Positions 28,733 to 38,006 of a DNA stretch of 44,756 nt are shown here, piece by piece (positions within the stretch are counted from its first letter, which is position 1; each line of letters starts with the position of its first letter). A program made the position numbers and the translations under genes. The stretch comes from a bacterium. GTDB taxonomy: Bacteria > Patescibacteriota > Minisyncoccia > UBA6257 > WO2-44-18. The notes under the pieces were generated by a model, which searched no databases, was not told the DNA's origin, and saw nothing but the letters and a program-made list of their open reading frames with translations. The stretch covers positions 1-44,756 of the forward strand of contig JAHFLQ010000005.1 in NCBI GenBank assembly GCA_023244815.1. Reading direction: 5' to 3'.

Positions 28733-29086
28733 TTAAATATTTAATCCTCCTTCCCGCGCTCCTTCGGCAACGGCCCTGACTCTGCCGTGATATTTATAAA
28801 AAGATCGGCTAAAAACAGCAGTTTTGATGCCAGCCTTTTTAGCTTTCTCCGCAATCAGCGCACCCAGGGCTTTGGCAAGCTCGACTTTCTTCCCCTTTTT
28901 GCCAAGCTCTCTAGTGGAAGCGGCGGCCACGGTGTTGCCTTTAGCGTCATCAATTAACTGCGCATAGGTATACTGATTACTTCGAAATACCGCCAAGCGT
29001 GGCTTTTTAGCGGTACCGAAAATTCTCGCCCGAGAACGATTCTTACGCAATCCCCTATTTAAGTTTTTTTTGTTTAGTTTTTTCAT
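28733..29086 (-). CDS. rplR: Ribosomal protein L18
   Basis: 117 residues, normal length. Basic N-terminus, KKPRLAVFRSNQYTYAQLID, then AAASTRELGKK, and the C-terminal SFYKYHGRVRAVAEGAREGG (canonical ending G-R-V-K-A-L-A-D-A-A-R-E-A-G). Binds 5S rRNA. Confidence 0.96.
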   Translation of the reverse strand: MKKLNKKNLNRGLRKNRSRARIFGTAKKPRLAVFRSNQYTYAQLIDDAKGNTVAAASTRELGKKGKKVELAKALGALIAEKAKKAGIKTAVFSRSFYKYHGRVRAVAEGAREGGLNI

Positions 29087-29107
29087 AAAGCTACTCTTAA
29101 TCTATTT

Positions 29108-29659
29108 TTAAGCAGCTGCGCCAACTCCGGCAACCTTTTTACCGGCTTTACGGCGTACTGCTTCACCCTGATAGTGGATGCCCTTTCCTTTATACGGTTC
29201 TGGCGGCGATACTTTGCGGATTTTCGCGGCGGTTTCCCCAACCAAGAATTTGTCCATGCCGGAAACCTTAATCATATTTTTTTCTAAAGTTAATTTAATT
29301 CCAGATGGCGGCGTTAATTTTACGGGATGGGTTAGCCCAACATTTAAAACTAAATTAGCTCCTTCCATATTGGCCTTATAGCCGATACCCTCGATCTCCA
29401 AAACTTTCGTGAAGCCCTTACTGACCCCCTCAACCGCGTTTTTAGCAAGCGATGCTATCGTTCCCCAATTGGCCCGCCCCTGTTTCGTTGGCTGGCTCAG
29501 CGTAAAGGATAATTGATTGTCTTTCAGTTCTGCCGTGATATGGGGCAAAACTTTAACAGCCAATCTGCCCTCTTTTCCGGAAAACTCCAAAACGCCGTCA
29601 GTCAGTTTCGCCTGAACGCCGTCTGGAATTATCAATGGTTTTTTCGCAAGTTTGCTCAT
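29108..29659 (-). CDS. rplF: Ribosomal protein L6
   Basis: 183 residues from ATG 29659 (MSKLAKKPLIIPDGV), the family start; the frame is open further to 29707 but lacks family sequence there. Typical GIGYKANMEG, the glycine-rich ISGM-like KVSGMDKFLVGETAAKIR and the C-terminal PPEPYKGKGIHYQGEAVRRK. Near the factor-binding site of the 50S subunit. Confidence 0.95.
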   Translation of the reverse strand: MSKLAKKPLIIPDGVQAKLTDGVLEFSGKEGRLAVKVLPHITAELKDNQLSFTLSQPTKQGRANWGTIASLAKNAVEGVSKGFTKVLEIEGIGYKANMEGANLVLNVGLTHPVKLTPPSGIKLTLEKNMIKVSGMDKFLVGETAAKIRKVSPPEPYKGKGIHYQGEAVRRKAGKKVAGVGAAA

Positions 29660-29675
29660 TTTATTTATTATCGAG

Positions 29676-30056
29676 CTACCATATTTCGAATAGTAGTTGC
29701 CCGCCAATCTTCGCTTTTTTAGCTGCCAATGTAGTCATTAACCCTTTGGAGGTGGAAACAATCGCGAGGCCGTAACCCTGTTTGATTTTTCGGAACTCAG
29801 AATAGCCGGCATACAGCCTCCGTGACGGCTTACTTAAAATATTGATGCCATTAATTGCCCCTTTCCCGTTAGCGTACTTTAATTTTATTTCGATGATGCG
29901 CTTAGGCATCCTGCCCTTTTTAGCCACAGTGTCGAGGTAACTATTTTTAGCAAGTATTTCCGCGACTGCGAAATCTAGGTTCGAGTAAGGAACTTTCAGC
30001 GCGTCTTTCTTGGCTTTCTGAGCGTTTTTAACTTTAGTTAGTAAATCCGTATACAT
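29676..30056 (-). CDS. rpsH: Ribosomal protein S8
   Basis: 126 residues from ATG 30056 (MYTDLLTKVKNAQKAKKDAL). The open frame continues upstream to 30188 but that part belongs to S14 in another frame. Core PSRRLYAGYSEFRKIKQGYG and the C-terminal STSKGLMTTLAAKKAKIGGQ. Binds 16S rRNA helix 21 and in other bacteria represses the spc operon. Confidence 0.95.
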   Translation of the reverse strand: MYTDLLTKVKNAQKAKKDALKVPYSNLDFAVAEILAKNSYLDTVAKKGRMPKRIIEIKLKYANGKGAINGINILSKPSRRLYAGYSEFRKIKQGYGLAIVSTSKGLMTTLAAKKAKIGGQLLFEIW

Positions 30057-30070
30057 AATTTCTGTTGTGC

Positions 30071-30256
30071 CTACCAAGACGACTTTTTCACTCCGGGAAT
30101 TTCGCCGCGGCTCGCTAACTCGCGGAAACAGATGCGGCAAATTCCGAATGACCTCATAAAGCCGCGTCGGCGCCCGCAGCGAAAACATCGGCTGACGATC
30201 CGAGTAGAATATTTTGGTTTTTTTAGCGCTCGCGCGACAACTGATTTTTTAGCCAT
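30071..30256 (-). CDS. rpsN: Ribosomal protein S14, zinc type
   Basis: 61 residues from ATG 30256. Four cysteines in [20 protein letters not shown] form the zinc ribbon of the short S14 form, followed by [18 protein letters not shown]. The first codons overlap the end of rplE by 8 nt (ATGGCTAA). Confidence 0.95.
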   Translation of the reverse strand: MAKKSVVARALKKPKYSTRIVSRCFRCGRRRGFMRSFGICRICFRELASRGEIPGVKKSSW

Positions 30257-30776
30257 TTTTATTATTTTTATTTCTGGCTTCTGTTTTGGCGAAAGGCACC
30301 CCAATCTCTTTATAAAGCTCCAATGCTTTCACGCGATCTCTGATCGTTTTTGGTACAACCGTAACCTCGAGGCCAAAACTAATTCTCGAGGCTTCTTGGG
30401 CTATCTCCGGAAAAACGGATGAATCTTTGATGCCAAAAGTAAGATTGCCGTGGGAATCAACATTTTTTTGGTTTAAGCCGCGAAAATCGCGCACGCGCGG
30501 CAAAACTACTTTCGTTACCTTGTCCAAGAACTGGGCCATTCGATTCTTACGGAGGGTAGCCTTCAGGCCAACAATAACGCCTTCCCGCAATTTAAATCCG
30601 GAAATGGATTTAACCGCCGGTCGGAGCATAGGCTTTTGGCCAGTGATATTGGCAAAGTCTTTTTCAATCGACGGTAAAACCTTATCAGAAAAATTAGGCA
30701 ATTGAGCAATTTTTCCAATACCGCTATTCACTACCACCTTCTCGAAGCTTTTGTATAGATTTTTTGTCATCAGCAT
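30249..30776 (-). CDS. rplE: Ribosomal protein L5
   Basis: 175 residues from ATG 30776, two bases after the rplX stop; a second ATG two codons later is possible. N-terminus is a little shorter than usual. Family segments [32 protein letters not shown] and [19 protein letters not shown]. Binds 5S rRNA and contacts the P-site tRNA. Confidence 0.94.
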   Translation of the reverse strand: MLMTKNLYKSFEKVVVNSGIGKIAQLPNFSDKVLPSIEKDFANITGQKPMLRPAVKSISGFKLREGVIVGLKATLRKNRMAQFLDKVTKVVLPRVRDFRGLNQKNVDSHGNLTFGIKDSSVFPEIAQEASRISFGLEVTVVPKTIRDRVKALELYKEIGVPFAKTEARNKNNKNG

Positions 30777-30778
30777 AG

Positions 30779-31090
30779 TTAAATGGCGCTGTTGCATTTT
30801 TTGCAGTAGCGGGTTTTGACCGAACCGTCTTTTTCCAGCCGGTAACCAACCCTTGCCGCTTCTTTACAGCTAGGACAGACTAACATAATTTTCGAAATAT
30901 TTAAAGGGGCGGGCACAGACACTAACTGGCCCTTTTCGCCCTGTTTTTTGGGGCGTGAATGCTTTTTAATCAGGTTCAGGCCTTCCGCTACCAGAGCCAT
31001 TGCCTTCGGATCAACCCTAAGCACCTTTCCGGTTTTGCCGGAGTCCTTGCCAACCATTACTTTAATTGTATCGCCTTTATGAATTTTCAT
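30779..31090 (-). CDS. rplX: Ribosomal protein L24
   Basis: 103 residues from ATG 31090 (MKIHKGDTIKVMVGKDSGKT), which is the KOW motif start of the family. A longer reading to 31132 would overlap rplN. Ends with two CxxC pairs (CPSC about 78, CKKC near the end), as in several L24 proteins. Assembly initiator of the 50S subunit. Confidence 0.94.
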   Translation of the reverse strand: MKIHKGDTIKVMVGKDSGKTGKVLRVDPKAMALVAEGLNLIKKHSRPKKQGEKGQLVSVPAPLNISKIMLVCPSCKEAARVGYRLEKDGSVKTRYCKKCNSAI

Positions 31091-31094
31091 TTTA

Positions 31095-31463
31095 TTAGAG
31101 TATTTCCTCGGCCATTGAAGCAATGCTGTCATAGCCCAATTCTTTTATCTCACGGGGAAGTGGGCCGAAGATGCGCGTACCCTTTGGTTCCATCTTTTCA
31201 TCGATAATTACCGCTGCATTTTCATCAAAGCGGATATAAGAACCATCCAAGCGGCGGGTGGCCTTCCGTTGGCGGACAATCACCGCCTTTACGATATCCT
31301 TTTTCTTAATCGCTTTTCTCGGCTCAGCTACCTGAACGGAGGCAATAATGATATCCCCTAGCTCCGCATAGCGCCGGCGGGAACCGCCGAGAACCCTAAA
31401 GCACCGGATTGTTTTGGCTCCAGTATTGTCGGCAACTTTTAATATGGCGCGTTCTTGGATCAT
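31095..31463 (-). CDS. rplN: Ribosomal protein L14
   Basis: 122 residues, exactly the family length. [60 protein letters not shown]. Sits at the 50S-30S interface and binds RsfS. Confidence 0.97.
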   Translation of the reverse strand: MIQERAILKVADNTGAKTIRCFRVLGGSRRRYAELGDIIIASVQVAEPRKAIKKKDIVKAVIVRQRKATRRLDGSYIRFDENAAVIIDEKMEPKGTRIFGPLPREIKELGYDSIASMAEEIL

Positions 31464-31473
31464 GGTGCAATAT

Positions 31474-31725
31474 TTAAATCTTACTGATAACTCGCCACCG
31501 TTTTTCTTTGGACAGTGGGCGGGTTTCTTCGATGATCACTCTATCCCCTACTTTGTACTCACGATTTTCGTCGTGAGCCTTAAACCGGTTAGTAACCTTG
31601 TAGTACTTCAAATATTTCGGATGTTTCCGCTCATGAACAATCTCAACCACAACGGTTTTTTGCATTTTGTCCGAAACCACGACTCCTTGGAGTCTTCGCT
31701 TTTTAATATCTTTTGTCATAGTCAT
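31474..31725 (-). CDS. rpsQ: Ribosomal protein S17
   Basis: 83 residues. [38 protein letters not shown] and [20 protein letters not shown] are the family pattern. ATG 31719 (two codons in) is an equally good start. Primary 16S rRNA binder. Confidence 0.96.
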   Translation of the reverse strand: MTMTKDIKKRRLQGVVVSDKMQKTVVVEIVHERKHPKYLKYYKVTNRFKAHDENREYKVGDRVIIEETRPLSKEKRWRVISKI

Positions 31726-31730
31726 TGTAA

Positions 31731-31931
31731 TTATTTATTTTTATTCTGGTTTATCAGTGTCAGAATAATAGCAATCGCTTTTTTAGAAACATTAATTTCC
31801 TTAACATTTTTGACTTTGCCGGCGGCTAGGTCGGTCCTAAGCGTCCAAAGCTTGTCGCGGTATTCTGCCAAATTCTTCTCTAATTCCACAAGCGTCTTAT
31901 TCTTAAATTGTTCCAGCTCTTTTTTCTTCAT
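31731..31931 (-). CDS. rpmC: Ribosomal protein L29
   Basis: 66 residues. Two-helix hairpin: [20 protein letters not shown], then [20 protein letters not shown] and the K-x-I-A-x-I-L-T end. Lies at the peptide exit, beside L23. Starts 2 nt after rplP. Confidence 0.94.
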   Translation of the reverse strand: MKKKELEQFKNKTLVELEKNLAEYRDKLWTLRTDLAAGKVKNVKEINVSKKAIAIILTLINQNKNK

Positions 31932-31933
31932 AG

Positions 31934-32350
31934 TTATTTTTTATTTTCTATAATTCTGGTCCGGCACGGCAACTTAAAACCGGCCAGGCGCAAAGCCGCT
32001 TTCGCTATTTCTGGTTTGACCCCGTCCATCTCAAATAAAACCCGGCCAGGCTTTACCGCGAAAACGTAGTGGTCTACGGAGCCTTTACCGCCGCCCATAG
32101 TCAGTTCCGGCGGCCGCTTAGTGATCGGTTTATCCGGAAAGATGCGTATCCAAACCTTTCCTTCGCGTTTTATGAAGTTGCTGATGGTCCGGCGAGCGGC
32201 CTCGATCTGTCTAGAATTTACCCAGGCCATACTTTCGGATTTTAATCCAAAACTTCCGAAGGCTAATGAAGTACCCCGGCTTTCGGTTTTGCTCCAACGA
32301 GCGCGCCCCTTCATCCATTTTCGATGTTTTACTTTCTTAGGAACTAACAT
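31934..32350 (-). CDS. rplP: Ribosomal protein L16
   Basis: 138 residues. MLVPKKVKHRKWMKGRARW, FGSFGLKSESMAWVNSRQIE, IRIFPDKPITKRP and MGGGKGSVDHYVFAVKPGRV are all diagnostic. Near the A-site of the peptidyl transferase centre. Confidence 0.97.
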   Translation of the reverse strand: MLVPKKVKHRKWMKGRARWSKTESRGTSLAFGSFGLKSESMAWVNSRQIEAARRTISNFIKREGKVWIRIFPDKPITKRPPELTMGGGKGSVDHYVFAVKPGRVLFEMDGVKPEIAKAALRLAGFKLPCRTRIIENKK

Positions 32351-32374
32351 GATGGTATTTAAATAGTTGTATGT

Positions 32375-33070
32375 TTAAACATGGCGTCTCGCGTCGTCTT
32401 TTTCAAAAATTTCACCTTTATAAATCCAAACTTTTACGCCCACTGTCCCATAGGAGTTAAAGGCAGTAGCCTCCCCATAATCAATATTGGCACGCAAAGT
32501 CTGCAGAGGAAGTTTTCCTTTGGCTAACCACTCACGGCGGGCGATTTCATTGCCGTCTAACCGACCGGAAAGTCTGATTTTCGCGCCCTGCACGTCTCGG
32601 CTTTGCATAAGATTCTCCAGGTACTTCTTCATTGTTCGGCGGAAAGGCAGGCGTTTTTCCAAATCCCAAGCAATGGATTGCGCCACATACTGGGCTGCTA
32701 CATCCGAACGTTTCAATTCTTCCACGTTAACACTAATGCCAAACTTAACCGGGCCGGAACCGCGTTTGTTCAATAGTTTTTGCAAAGCGGAGCGGATCAC
32801 GGTAGAAAGTTCTTCGATACCTTTACCGCCGCGGCCGATCACCAAGCCCGGTTTGGCCGCCTTAATATTAATTCGGAAAGAGTTGTCGGCTGCCCGTTCG
32901 ATCTCAATGTTAACAATACCAGCCAAGCCGATCTTTTGACCGACAATCTTACGTATCAAAACATCTTCCTGAAGTTGATTTTTAAATTTCAGGTTTTTGG
33001 GCATCCAACGCGAATTCCAGTTGAAGATAATTCCCAGGCGATGCGAAAATGGTCGAATTTTATTTCCCAT
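32375..33070 (-). CDS. rpsC: Ribosomal protein S3
   Basis: 231 residues. MGNKIRPFSHRLGIIFNWNS, KH domain with KPGLVIGRGGKGIEELS, then RTMKKYLENLMQSRDVQGAK, RLSGRLDGNEIARREW and GTVGVKVWIYKGE. Lines the mRNA entry channel. Confidence 0.97.
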   Translation of the reverse strand: MGNKIRPFSHRLGIIFNWNSRWMPKNLKFKNQLQEDVLIRKIVGQKIGLAGIVNIEIERAADNSFRINIKAAKPGLVIGRGGKGIEELSTVIRSALQKLLNKRGSGPVKFGISVNVEELKRSDVAAQYVAQSIAWDLEKRLPFRRTMKKYLENLMQSRDVQGAKIRLSGRLDGNEIARREWLAKGKLPLQTLRANIDYGEATAFNSYGTVGVKVWIYKGEIFEKDDARRHV

Positions 33071-33087
33071 AAGGTTGATTTTGAGTA

Positions 33088-33588
33088 TTAAATAGATTTT
33101 CTTTGGAAAATACGCCTAAGGAAGCCTGGTTTTTTAACAGCCGCCGCCTTACTCGCCTCTTCCGTTCTTGGTCGGACCTTTTCTTTGATTTTCTTAGTTT
33201 TCTTAGTCGGAGGATTAATTACGAAACGATTTATTTTCAGCGTTGGCGCTTCCTCGAGAGTCAACACCACGTGGCTCATTTTCTTATGAATGGCGGCGGC
33301 GCGTCCTTGCGCGCGCGGCATAAACCGCTTCAGCATTGGGCCAGGATTTACTAAAATAGAACTGACAAACATTTTTGAAACATCCAATTTGTTATTTTTC
33401 GCGTTGGCTAGGGCCGATCGTAGAAGTTTCAGCAACGGCTTAGAAGATCGCTGGACGCGGAAGAGCAGCTGCGCTTCTGCTTCCTGGACGGACAGGCCTT
33501 TTAGGGTATTGGCAATCAGCCGTACCTTACGCGGGGCGATTTTTAGATAATTAAGTTTTGCGGTCTGTACATTTTTTGTCATCGTCAT
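33088..33588 (-). CDS. rplV: Ribosomal protein L22 with C-terminal extension
   Basis: About 166 residues; the usual length is near 110. The core runs from KLNYLKIAPRKVRLIANTLK through MLKRFMPRAQGRAAAIHKKM to HVVLTLEE. After it come about 50 basic residues (PTKKTKKIKEKVRPRTEEAS to the end), a lysine-rich tail. Repeated ATGAC codons leave the start open between 33594 (GTG), 33588 and 33582. Lines the exit tunnel. Confidence 0.93.
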   Translation of the reverse strand: MTMTKNVQTAKLNYLKIAPRKVRLIANTLKGLSVQEAEAQLLFRVQRSSKPLLKLLRSALANAKNNKLDVSKMFVSSILVNPGPMLKRFMPRAQGRAAAIHKKMSHVVLTLEEAPTLKINRFVINPPTKKTKKIKEKVRPRTEEASKAAAVKKPGFLRRIFQRKSI

Positions 33589-33597
33589 GGTCACTGT

Positions 33598-33942
33598 TTA
33601 TTTTCTTCCCGCCTCCGGCGCAGCTTTCGCCGCCTGGGCCTTTTGAGCTTCGGCGACCTGCTGAGCGGTTTCGAGTTCGCGTTGTATTTTACCGCCATGC
33701 TTAACAAATTTACGTGTTGGCGAAAACTCTCCCAAACGATGGCCGACCATCTCTTCTTTAATTAAAACTTCAATGTGGTTCTTGCCGTTATGAACGCCAA
33801 AAGTAAAGCCCACCATTTCTGGAGAAATTTCCGAATCACGTGACCAGGTTTTGATGACCGTTTTATCGCCCAATTTTAATTTAGCCACCTTTTTAAGAAG
33901 CTTTGGGTCTACAAACGGGCCCTTTTTACTTGATCTGCTCAT
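33598..33942 (-). CDS. rpsS: Ribosomal protein S19
   Basis: 114 residues; the first 90 are standard ([56 protein letters not shown]), followed by an Ala/Gln-rich helical tail of about 22 residues ([20 protein letters not shown]). Binds near the top of the 30S head. Confidence 0.96.
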   Translation of the reverse strand: MSRSSKKGPFVDPKLLKKVAKLKLGDKTVIKTWSRDSEISPEMVGFTFGVHNGKNHIEVLIKEEMVGHRLGEFSPTRKFVKHGGKIQRELETAQQVAEAQKAQAAKAAPEAGRK

Positions 33943-33952
33943 GGTTTTAGGT

Positions 33953-34792
33953 TTATCTCACCTTTGGCCGGCGTTGGATTATCCATTTGCCCGACCACTT
34001 CTTTTTATGGCGGGTTTTCCGACCACCAGTAATCTTGCCCCACATTGTTTTCGGACGACGGGTACCCCGAGGTTGTTTGCCTTCACCGCCGCCATATGGG
34101 TGATCTACCGGATTCATAACCGAACCGCGCACTGTTGGGCGAATGCCCAGCCAACGGGACCGGCCGGCTTTTCCGATATTCGTCAGATTATAGTCAATAT
34201 TGGAGACTTGTCCAATAGAGGCCCAGGACTCAGAAGAAACCTTCCTAATTTCTTTAGAGGACATCCGAAGATCGGTTAAGCCGCCTTCATGAGCCAAGAC
34301 TTCGGCGAAAGTGCCCGCAGAGCGAGCCAGCCGCCCTCCCCCGCCAGAACGAATTTCAACATTATGAACCTGATAGCCGACCGGCACATTTTTGATCTTA
34401 ATGCGATTACCCGGTTTTAACGGAGCTTTTTCAGAAGAAATAATCTCATCGCCCACCTTCAGGTCCTTTGGTGCTAAAATATAGCGCCGCTCCCCGTCTT
34501 TGTAGACAACCAAAGAAATAAAGGCGCTGCGGTACGGGTCATATTCAATGCTCTCTACTCGGCCAGGCACATTAAGTTTATTCTGCAGAAAATCGACAAC
34601 CCGGTAGATTTTTTTGTTGCCGCCGCCCTGATGGCGGGTGGTGATAACGCCACGATTATTGCGGCCAGAGTTGGTCCGCAACCTCATTGTCAAAGGTTTG
34701 TGCCGCTTATCTTTTCCAGAAACTAAAAGCGCTCCATAGTCTACTACGGTCATCTGTCGGCGGGATGGGCTTGTTGGTTTAAATGTTTTCAT
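33953..34792 (-). CDS. rplB: Ribosomal protein L2
   Basis: 279 residues. [38 protein letters not shown], and the C-terminal [20 protein letters not shown] with the histidine needed for peptidyl transfer. Core 23S rRNA binder. Confidence 0.98.
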   Translation of the reverse strand: MKTFKPTSPSRRQMTVVDYGALLVSGKDKRHKPLTMRLRTNSGRNNRGVITTRHQGGGNKKIYRVVDFLQNKLNVPGRVESIEYDPYRSAFISLVVYKDGERRYILAPKDLKVGDEIISSEKAPLKPGNRIKIKNVPVGYQVHNVEIRSGGGGRLARSAGTFAEVLAHEGGLTDLRMSSKEIRKVSSESWASIGQVSNIDYNLTNIGKAGRSRWLGIRPTVRGSVMNPVDHPYGGGEGKQPRGTRRPKTMWGKITGGRKTRHKKKWSGKWIIQRRPKVR

Positions 34793-34829
34793 AATGAAAG
34801 ATTTAAAAATTTAAATACGGCGTTTCGTG

Positions 34830-35111
34830 TTAAGAATGCGGCAACACGTCTAATTTCTGGCCTTCTTTCAGGGTAATGATCGCCTTACGATACCCCGGCT
34901 TAATACCAACGTAAGAACCCATGCGGCGTGGCTTTGGACGCGCGTTAACAACCTGGATGTTTGTGATGTTGATTTTGTAAATATTTTCCAGAGCTTTTTT
35001 AATCTCTGGTTTAGCGGCACCATCAGTAACCAAAAATATATATTTTCTCATCCCGGCCTGCCGGGTCGCCTTCTCAGTAATTATTGGGTTTTTGATTAAA
35101 AATTTATTCAT
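34830..35111 (-). CDS. rplW: Ribosomal protein L23
   Basis: 93 residues. IKNPIITEKATRQAGMRKYI, EIKKALENIYKINITNIQVV and the RRMGSYVGIKPGYRKAIITL end. At the tunnel exit, docking site of trigger factor and SRP. Confidence 0.95.
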   Translation of the reverse strand: MNKFLIKNPIITEKATRQAGMRKYIFLVTDGAAKPEIKKALENIYKINITNIQVVNARPKPRRMGSYVGIKPGYRKAIITLKEGQKLDVLPHS

Positions 35112-35126
35112 AGTGAGCTTGTTGCA

Positions 35127-35732
35127 TTATTTAATTTCTTCTACCGCGTTTTTTTCCACCAGAACATTTTTGAATTTCAGCAAATCCTCAACATTCAGAG
35201 AAGGCCCGTTAAGACTTTTCGCTTTGGGAATGTTGCGGGAAACCCGATTAACTAGCTTAACATTTTTAGTCGCGGCGACTAAAAGTGCCGGTAAGAAATT
35301 TTTCACCGCGTTGAACATTAGTTTAGTTTTTGGTGCCGCCACCTCCATAGAATCCAGTATCTTTAATTGGCCGTCGGCCAGTTTTTTAGACAAAACGGAG
35401 TGAATCGCCACGCGAAGCATTTTTTTATTAATTTTTTTGGAATAGTCCCGTTCAACTACGGGACCATGAGTAACGCCACCGCCCCTCCAGATCGGAGAGC
35501 GAATAGAGCCGTGACGAGCGCGTCCAGTGTGCTTTTGTTTCCAGGGTTTTTTGCCGCCGCCGCTCACCTCCGCCCTGTTTTTAGAATGAGCCCAGGGCAG
35601 GCGCCGATTGGCCTGTTGGGAAACCAGTGCCTGATGCACTAAATCGGCATTCCATTCTCGAGCAAAAATTTTATCGGAGAGTTCTATATCCCCAACTGCC
35701 TCGCCTTTTAGGTTGTAGATTTGGGTTTTCAT
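35127..35732 (-). CDS. rplD: Ribosomal protein L4
   Basis: 201 residues. LVHQALVSQQANRRLPWAHS, RAEVSGGGKKPWKQKHTGRA and RHGSIRSPIWRGGGVTHGPV form the tunnel loop, followed by the globular C-terminus. In other bacteria it also regulates the S10 operon. Confidence 0.96.
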   Translation of the reverse strand: MKTQIYNLKGEAVGDIELSDKIFAREWNADLVHQALVSQQANRRLPWAHSKNRAEVSGGGKKPWKQKHTGRARHGSIRSPIWRGGGVTHGPVVERDYSKKINKKMLRVAIHSVLSKKLADGQLKILDSMEVAAPKTKLMFNAVKNFLPALLVAATKNVKLVNRVSRNIPKAKSLNGPSLNVEDLLKFKNVLVEKNAVEEIK

Positions 35733-35737
35733 AGCTA

Positions 35738-36157
35738 CTATTTTTTTATCTCCACCTTCCCTCCTGCGTTGCCTGGTACCGCGCCATTTAAAAATAAAAC
35801 CTTATTTTCGGTATTTACGTCCACAACCCTAATATTTTTGGTAGTTACCCGTTCCACGCCCATATGGCCGGCCATGCGACGGCCTGGGATAACTCTTTGA
35901 GGCGTCGTATTGCCGATGGAGCCTGGTCCACGATGGCGGTTTTTTTGGCCATGAGTTCTCGGCCCACCGCTAAAACTGTGCCGTTTGACTACCCCCTGAA
36001 AGCCTTTTCCCTTGGTCACCGCGCTTACTTTTACCAAATCGCCTATTTTTACAGCGTCAAAATTGCCGGTATCAATTTTTACCGGAGTTACTCCGTAAAC
36101 TTTATCATCAGCCCAAAGCTGATCCATTTTTAGTTTTTTCCCAACCAATTTTTCCAT
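35738..36157 (-). CDS. rplC: Ribosomal protein L3, strongly shortened
   Basis: 139 residues from ATG 36157 (MEKLVGKKLKMDQLWADDKV) against about 205-210 in most bacteria. The start (KLVGKKLKM) and the second half (VTKGKGFQGVVKRHSFSGGP, GSIGNTTPQRVIPGRRMAGH, LNGAVPGNAGGKVEIKK) are well conserved, but about 60 residues of the first beta-barrel part, between the V-T-P-V-K-I strand and the V-G-D-L-V-K-V strand, are absent without a frameshift. A longer reading from TTG 36178 lies inside the upstream hairpin and adds no family sequence. Confidence 0.93.
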   Translation of the reverse strand: MEKLVGKKLKMDQLWADDKVYGVTPVKIDTGNFDAVKIGDLVKVSAVTKGKGFQGVVKRHSFSGGPRTHGQKNRHRGPGSIGNTTPQRVIPGRRMAGHMGVERVTTKNIRVVDVNTENKVLFLNGAVPGNAGGKVEIKK

Positions 36158-36172
36158 AGTTATGTATGGTTT

Positions 36173-36210
36173 CAACAAAAACAGCGGCTATTCAGCCGCT
36201 GTTTTTGTTG
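36173..36210. terminator. 17-bp hairpin between rpsJ and rplC
   Basis: caacaaaaacagcggct (36173-36189) pairs perfectly with 36194-36210 around a 4-base loop. The inner cagcggct stem is followed by five T on both strands, the layout of an intrinsic terminator or attenuator. It separates tuf-rpsJ from the rplC operon and may lower read-through. Confidence 0.75.
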
Positions 36211-36230
36211 CTGACATAGTGATAACGATT

Positions 36231-36557
36231 CTATACCATTTTAATCTCTATGTCCACACCAGAAGGAAGGTTCAAATGTGAAAGTGACTCGATCAAGCCC
36301 TGATTAGGATTGAGAATGTCAATCAGGCGCTTATGGAGCCGCAACTCGAACTGTTCACGAGAGTTCTTGTGAACAAAAGTCGAGCGATTCACCGTATACT
36401 TTTTAATTTCGGTCGGCAGGGGTATTGGACCAACCACCTCAGCGTCATGCCGCTTGGCGGTATCTACGATTTGCTTCGCTGAATTATCGATCAGCTTGCT
36501 GTCGTAAGCCTTAATGCGCAACCTTAATTTTTCTTGTTCTTCCTTTGGTTTAGCCAT
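36231..36557 (-). CDS. rpsJ: Ribosomal protein S10
   Basis: 108 residues. [60 protein letters not shown]. Also the NusE partner in transcription antitermination. It follows tuf by 24 bp. Confidence 0.97.
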   Translation of the reverse strand: MAKPKEEQEKLRLRIKAYDSKLIDNSAKQIVDTAKRHDAEVVGPIPLPTEIKKYTVNRSTFVHKNSREQFELRLHKRLIDILNPNQGLIESLSHLNLPSGVDIEIKMV

Positions 36558-36581
36558 AGGTTAGCCACAGGGGCTAAAAAC

Positions 36582-37784
36582 TTATTTGATGATCTTAGTC
36601 ACTACGCCGGCGCCGACGGTCTTGCCACCCTCGCGGATAGCAAACCGCTGCTTCTCTTCCAAGGCAACCGGAGCAATGAGCTTAACAGTGAATTTAACAG
36701 TATCGCCTGGCATCACCATTTCCATGCCTGCCGGTAAAGTAACCTCGCCGGTAACATCAGTAGTGCGAATGTAGAACTGCGGCTTGTAGCCCTTGAAAAA
36801 TGGGGTGTGGCGGCCGCCTTCTTCCTTGCTTAAGATGTATACTTCGGAATCAAATTCGGTGTGCGGGACTACGGAGCTTGGCTTGGCTACCACCTGACCG
36901 CGCTCCACATCCTCTTTTTTCAAACCACGCATTAGAAGCCCAACGTTGTCGCCAGCGCGTCCCTCGTCCATCAGCTTGTTGAACATCTCAATACCGGTGA
37001 TGACAGACTTCTGGTTTGGCTTCAAACCAATAATTTCTACTTCTTCGTTGAGCTTGCAGACACCACGCTCAATTTTGCCGGTGACCACAGTACCGCGGCC
37101 TTCAATCGAGAAAATATCTTCGATGGCCATCAAAAACGGCTTAGCAATGTCGCGGACCGGCTCAGGAATAAATTCATCCAGGGCTTTCATTAGGTCGACA
37201 ATCGGTTTAGCGGCTTCGTCGGTGGCGGCTTTAACATTCATAGCGGCCAGAGCGGAACCGCGGATTACCGGGGTAGTATCGCCTGGGTATTCGTATTTCT
37301 TCAATAGCTCGCGGACCTCGGTTTCCACTAAGTCAACCAGCTCCTTATCATCTACCAGATCAACCTTGTTCAAGAACACTACAATAGAAGGCACGCCGAC
37401 CTGGCGGGCCAAGAGAATGTGTTCACGGGTCTGGGGCATCGGGCCGTCAACAGCGGAAACTACAAGAATGGCTCCGTCCATCTGAGCGGCACCGGTAATC
37501 ATGTTTTTAATGTAATCGGCGTGGCCTGGGCAGTCGATGTGCGCGTAGTGGCGCTTTTCGGATTCGTATTCCAGGTGGGAAACAGCAATCGTAACAATCT
37601 TGCTGTCATCGCGAACTACACCGCCTTTGGCAATGTCCGCATAAGACTTTTCTTTACCGCGTCCAAGCAAAGCAGCGACGTGCGTAATAGCCGCGCTCAA
37701 AGTGGTTTTTCCATGGTCAACGTGACCGATGGTACCGACGTTTACGTGAGGTTTGGTCCTCTGATACTTTTCCTTTTCTGCCAT
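36582..37784 (-). CDS. tuf: Elongation factor Tu
   Basis: 400 residues. G1 [16 protein letters not shown], effector loop with [13 protein letters not shown] (an unusual version of the R-G-I-T-I stretch), G3 [13 protein letters not shown]4 NKVDLVDD, then domains 2 and 3 ([21 protein letters not shown]-like [12 protein letters not shown]). Brings aminoacyl-tRNA to the ribosome. Its own promoter lies at 37840-37869, which separates it from fusA. Confidence 0.97.
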   Translation of the reverse strand: MAEKEKYQRTKPHVNVGTIGHVDHGKTTLSAAITHVAALLGRGKEKSYADIAKGGVVRDDSKIVTIAVSHLEYESEKRHYAHIDCPGHADYIKNMITGAAQMDGAILVVSAVDGPMPQTREHILLARQVGVPSIVVFLNKVDLVDDKELVDLVETEVRELLKKYEYPGDTTPVIRGSALAAMNVKAATDEAAKPIVDLMKALDEFIPEPVRDIAKPFLMAIEDIFSIEGRGTVVTGKIERGVCKLNEEVEIIGLKPNQKSVITGIEMFNKLMDEGRAGDNVGLLMRGLKKEDVERGQVVAKPSSVVPHTEFDSEVYILSKEEGGRHTPFFKGYKPQFYIRTTDVTGEVTLPAGMEMVMPGDTVKFTVKLIAPVALEEKQRFAIREGGKTVGAGVVTKIIK

Positions 37785-37839
37785 ATTTATCTAGAAATTT
37801 AATTATTTAATAATTTGTCTTCGACCGACAATACTAGAG

Positions 37840-37869
37840 AGTATACTCAAAACCAACTAAAAGTGTCAA
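37840..37869 (-). promoter_or_regulatory. Promoter of tuf-rpsJ
   Basis: On the minus strand TTGACA (37864-37869) and TATACT (37840-37845) are 18 bp apart. Expected start near 37833, giving an A+T-rich leader of about 50 nt before ATG 37784. Confidence 0.8.
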
Positions 37870-37890
37870 GTGCTGCGACTGTGAATAAAA

Positions 37891-37938
37891 ACCACGGCCT
37901 TACGTCAGTGGTTTTCGTTCGGAAGTGCAGCATATAAA
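37891..37938. repeat. Dispersed 48-bp terminator repeat (copy 2)
   Basis: 43 of 48 bases match 18525-18572, including the hairpin accacggcc-ttacg-...gtggtttt and the trailing gcagcatataaa. No plus-strand gene ends here. On the minus strand the hairpin followed by tttttattc may act as a second terminator insulating the tuf promoter. Confidence 0.7.
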
Positions 37939-37970
37939 CCCTCCTGTCAAAGAAGCTGGACTTACAAGAA

Positions 37971-37998
37971 TAAAAACCGCCGGATTTGTCCAACGGTT
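37971..37998 (-). terminator. Terminator of the 38007-38423 gene
   Basis: aaccgccgga (37975-37984) pairs with tccaacggtt (37989-37998), 10 bp with two G-T pairs, and runs into five T on the minus strand. Confidence 0.8.
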
Positions 37999-38006
37999 CA
38001 GAGCAC

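Noticed and set aside
29676-30188. Longer S8 (and similar N-terminal extensions of L6, L24, S14 and L5)
   Set aside because: The extra parts overlap the neighbouring ribosomal gene in another frame, and family N-termini begin at the internal ATGs chosen.
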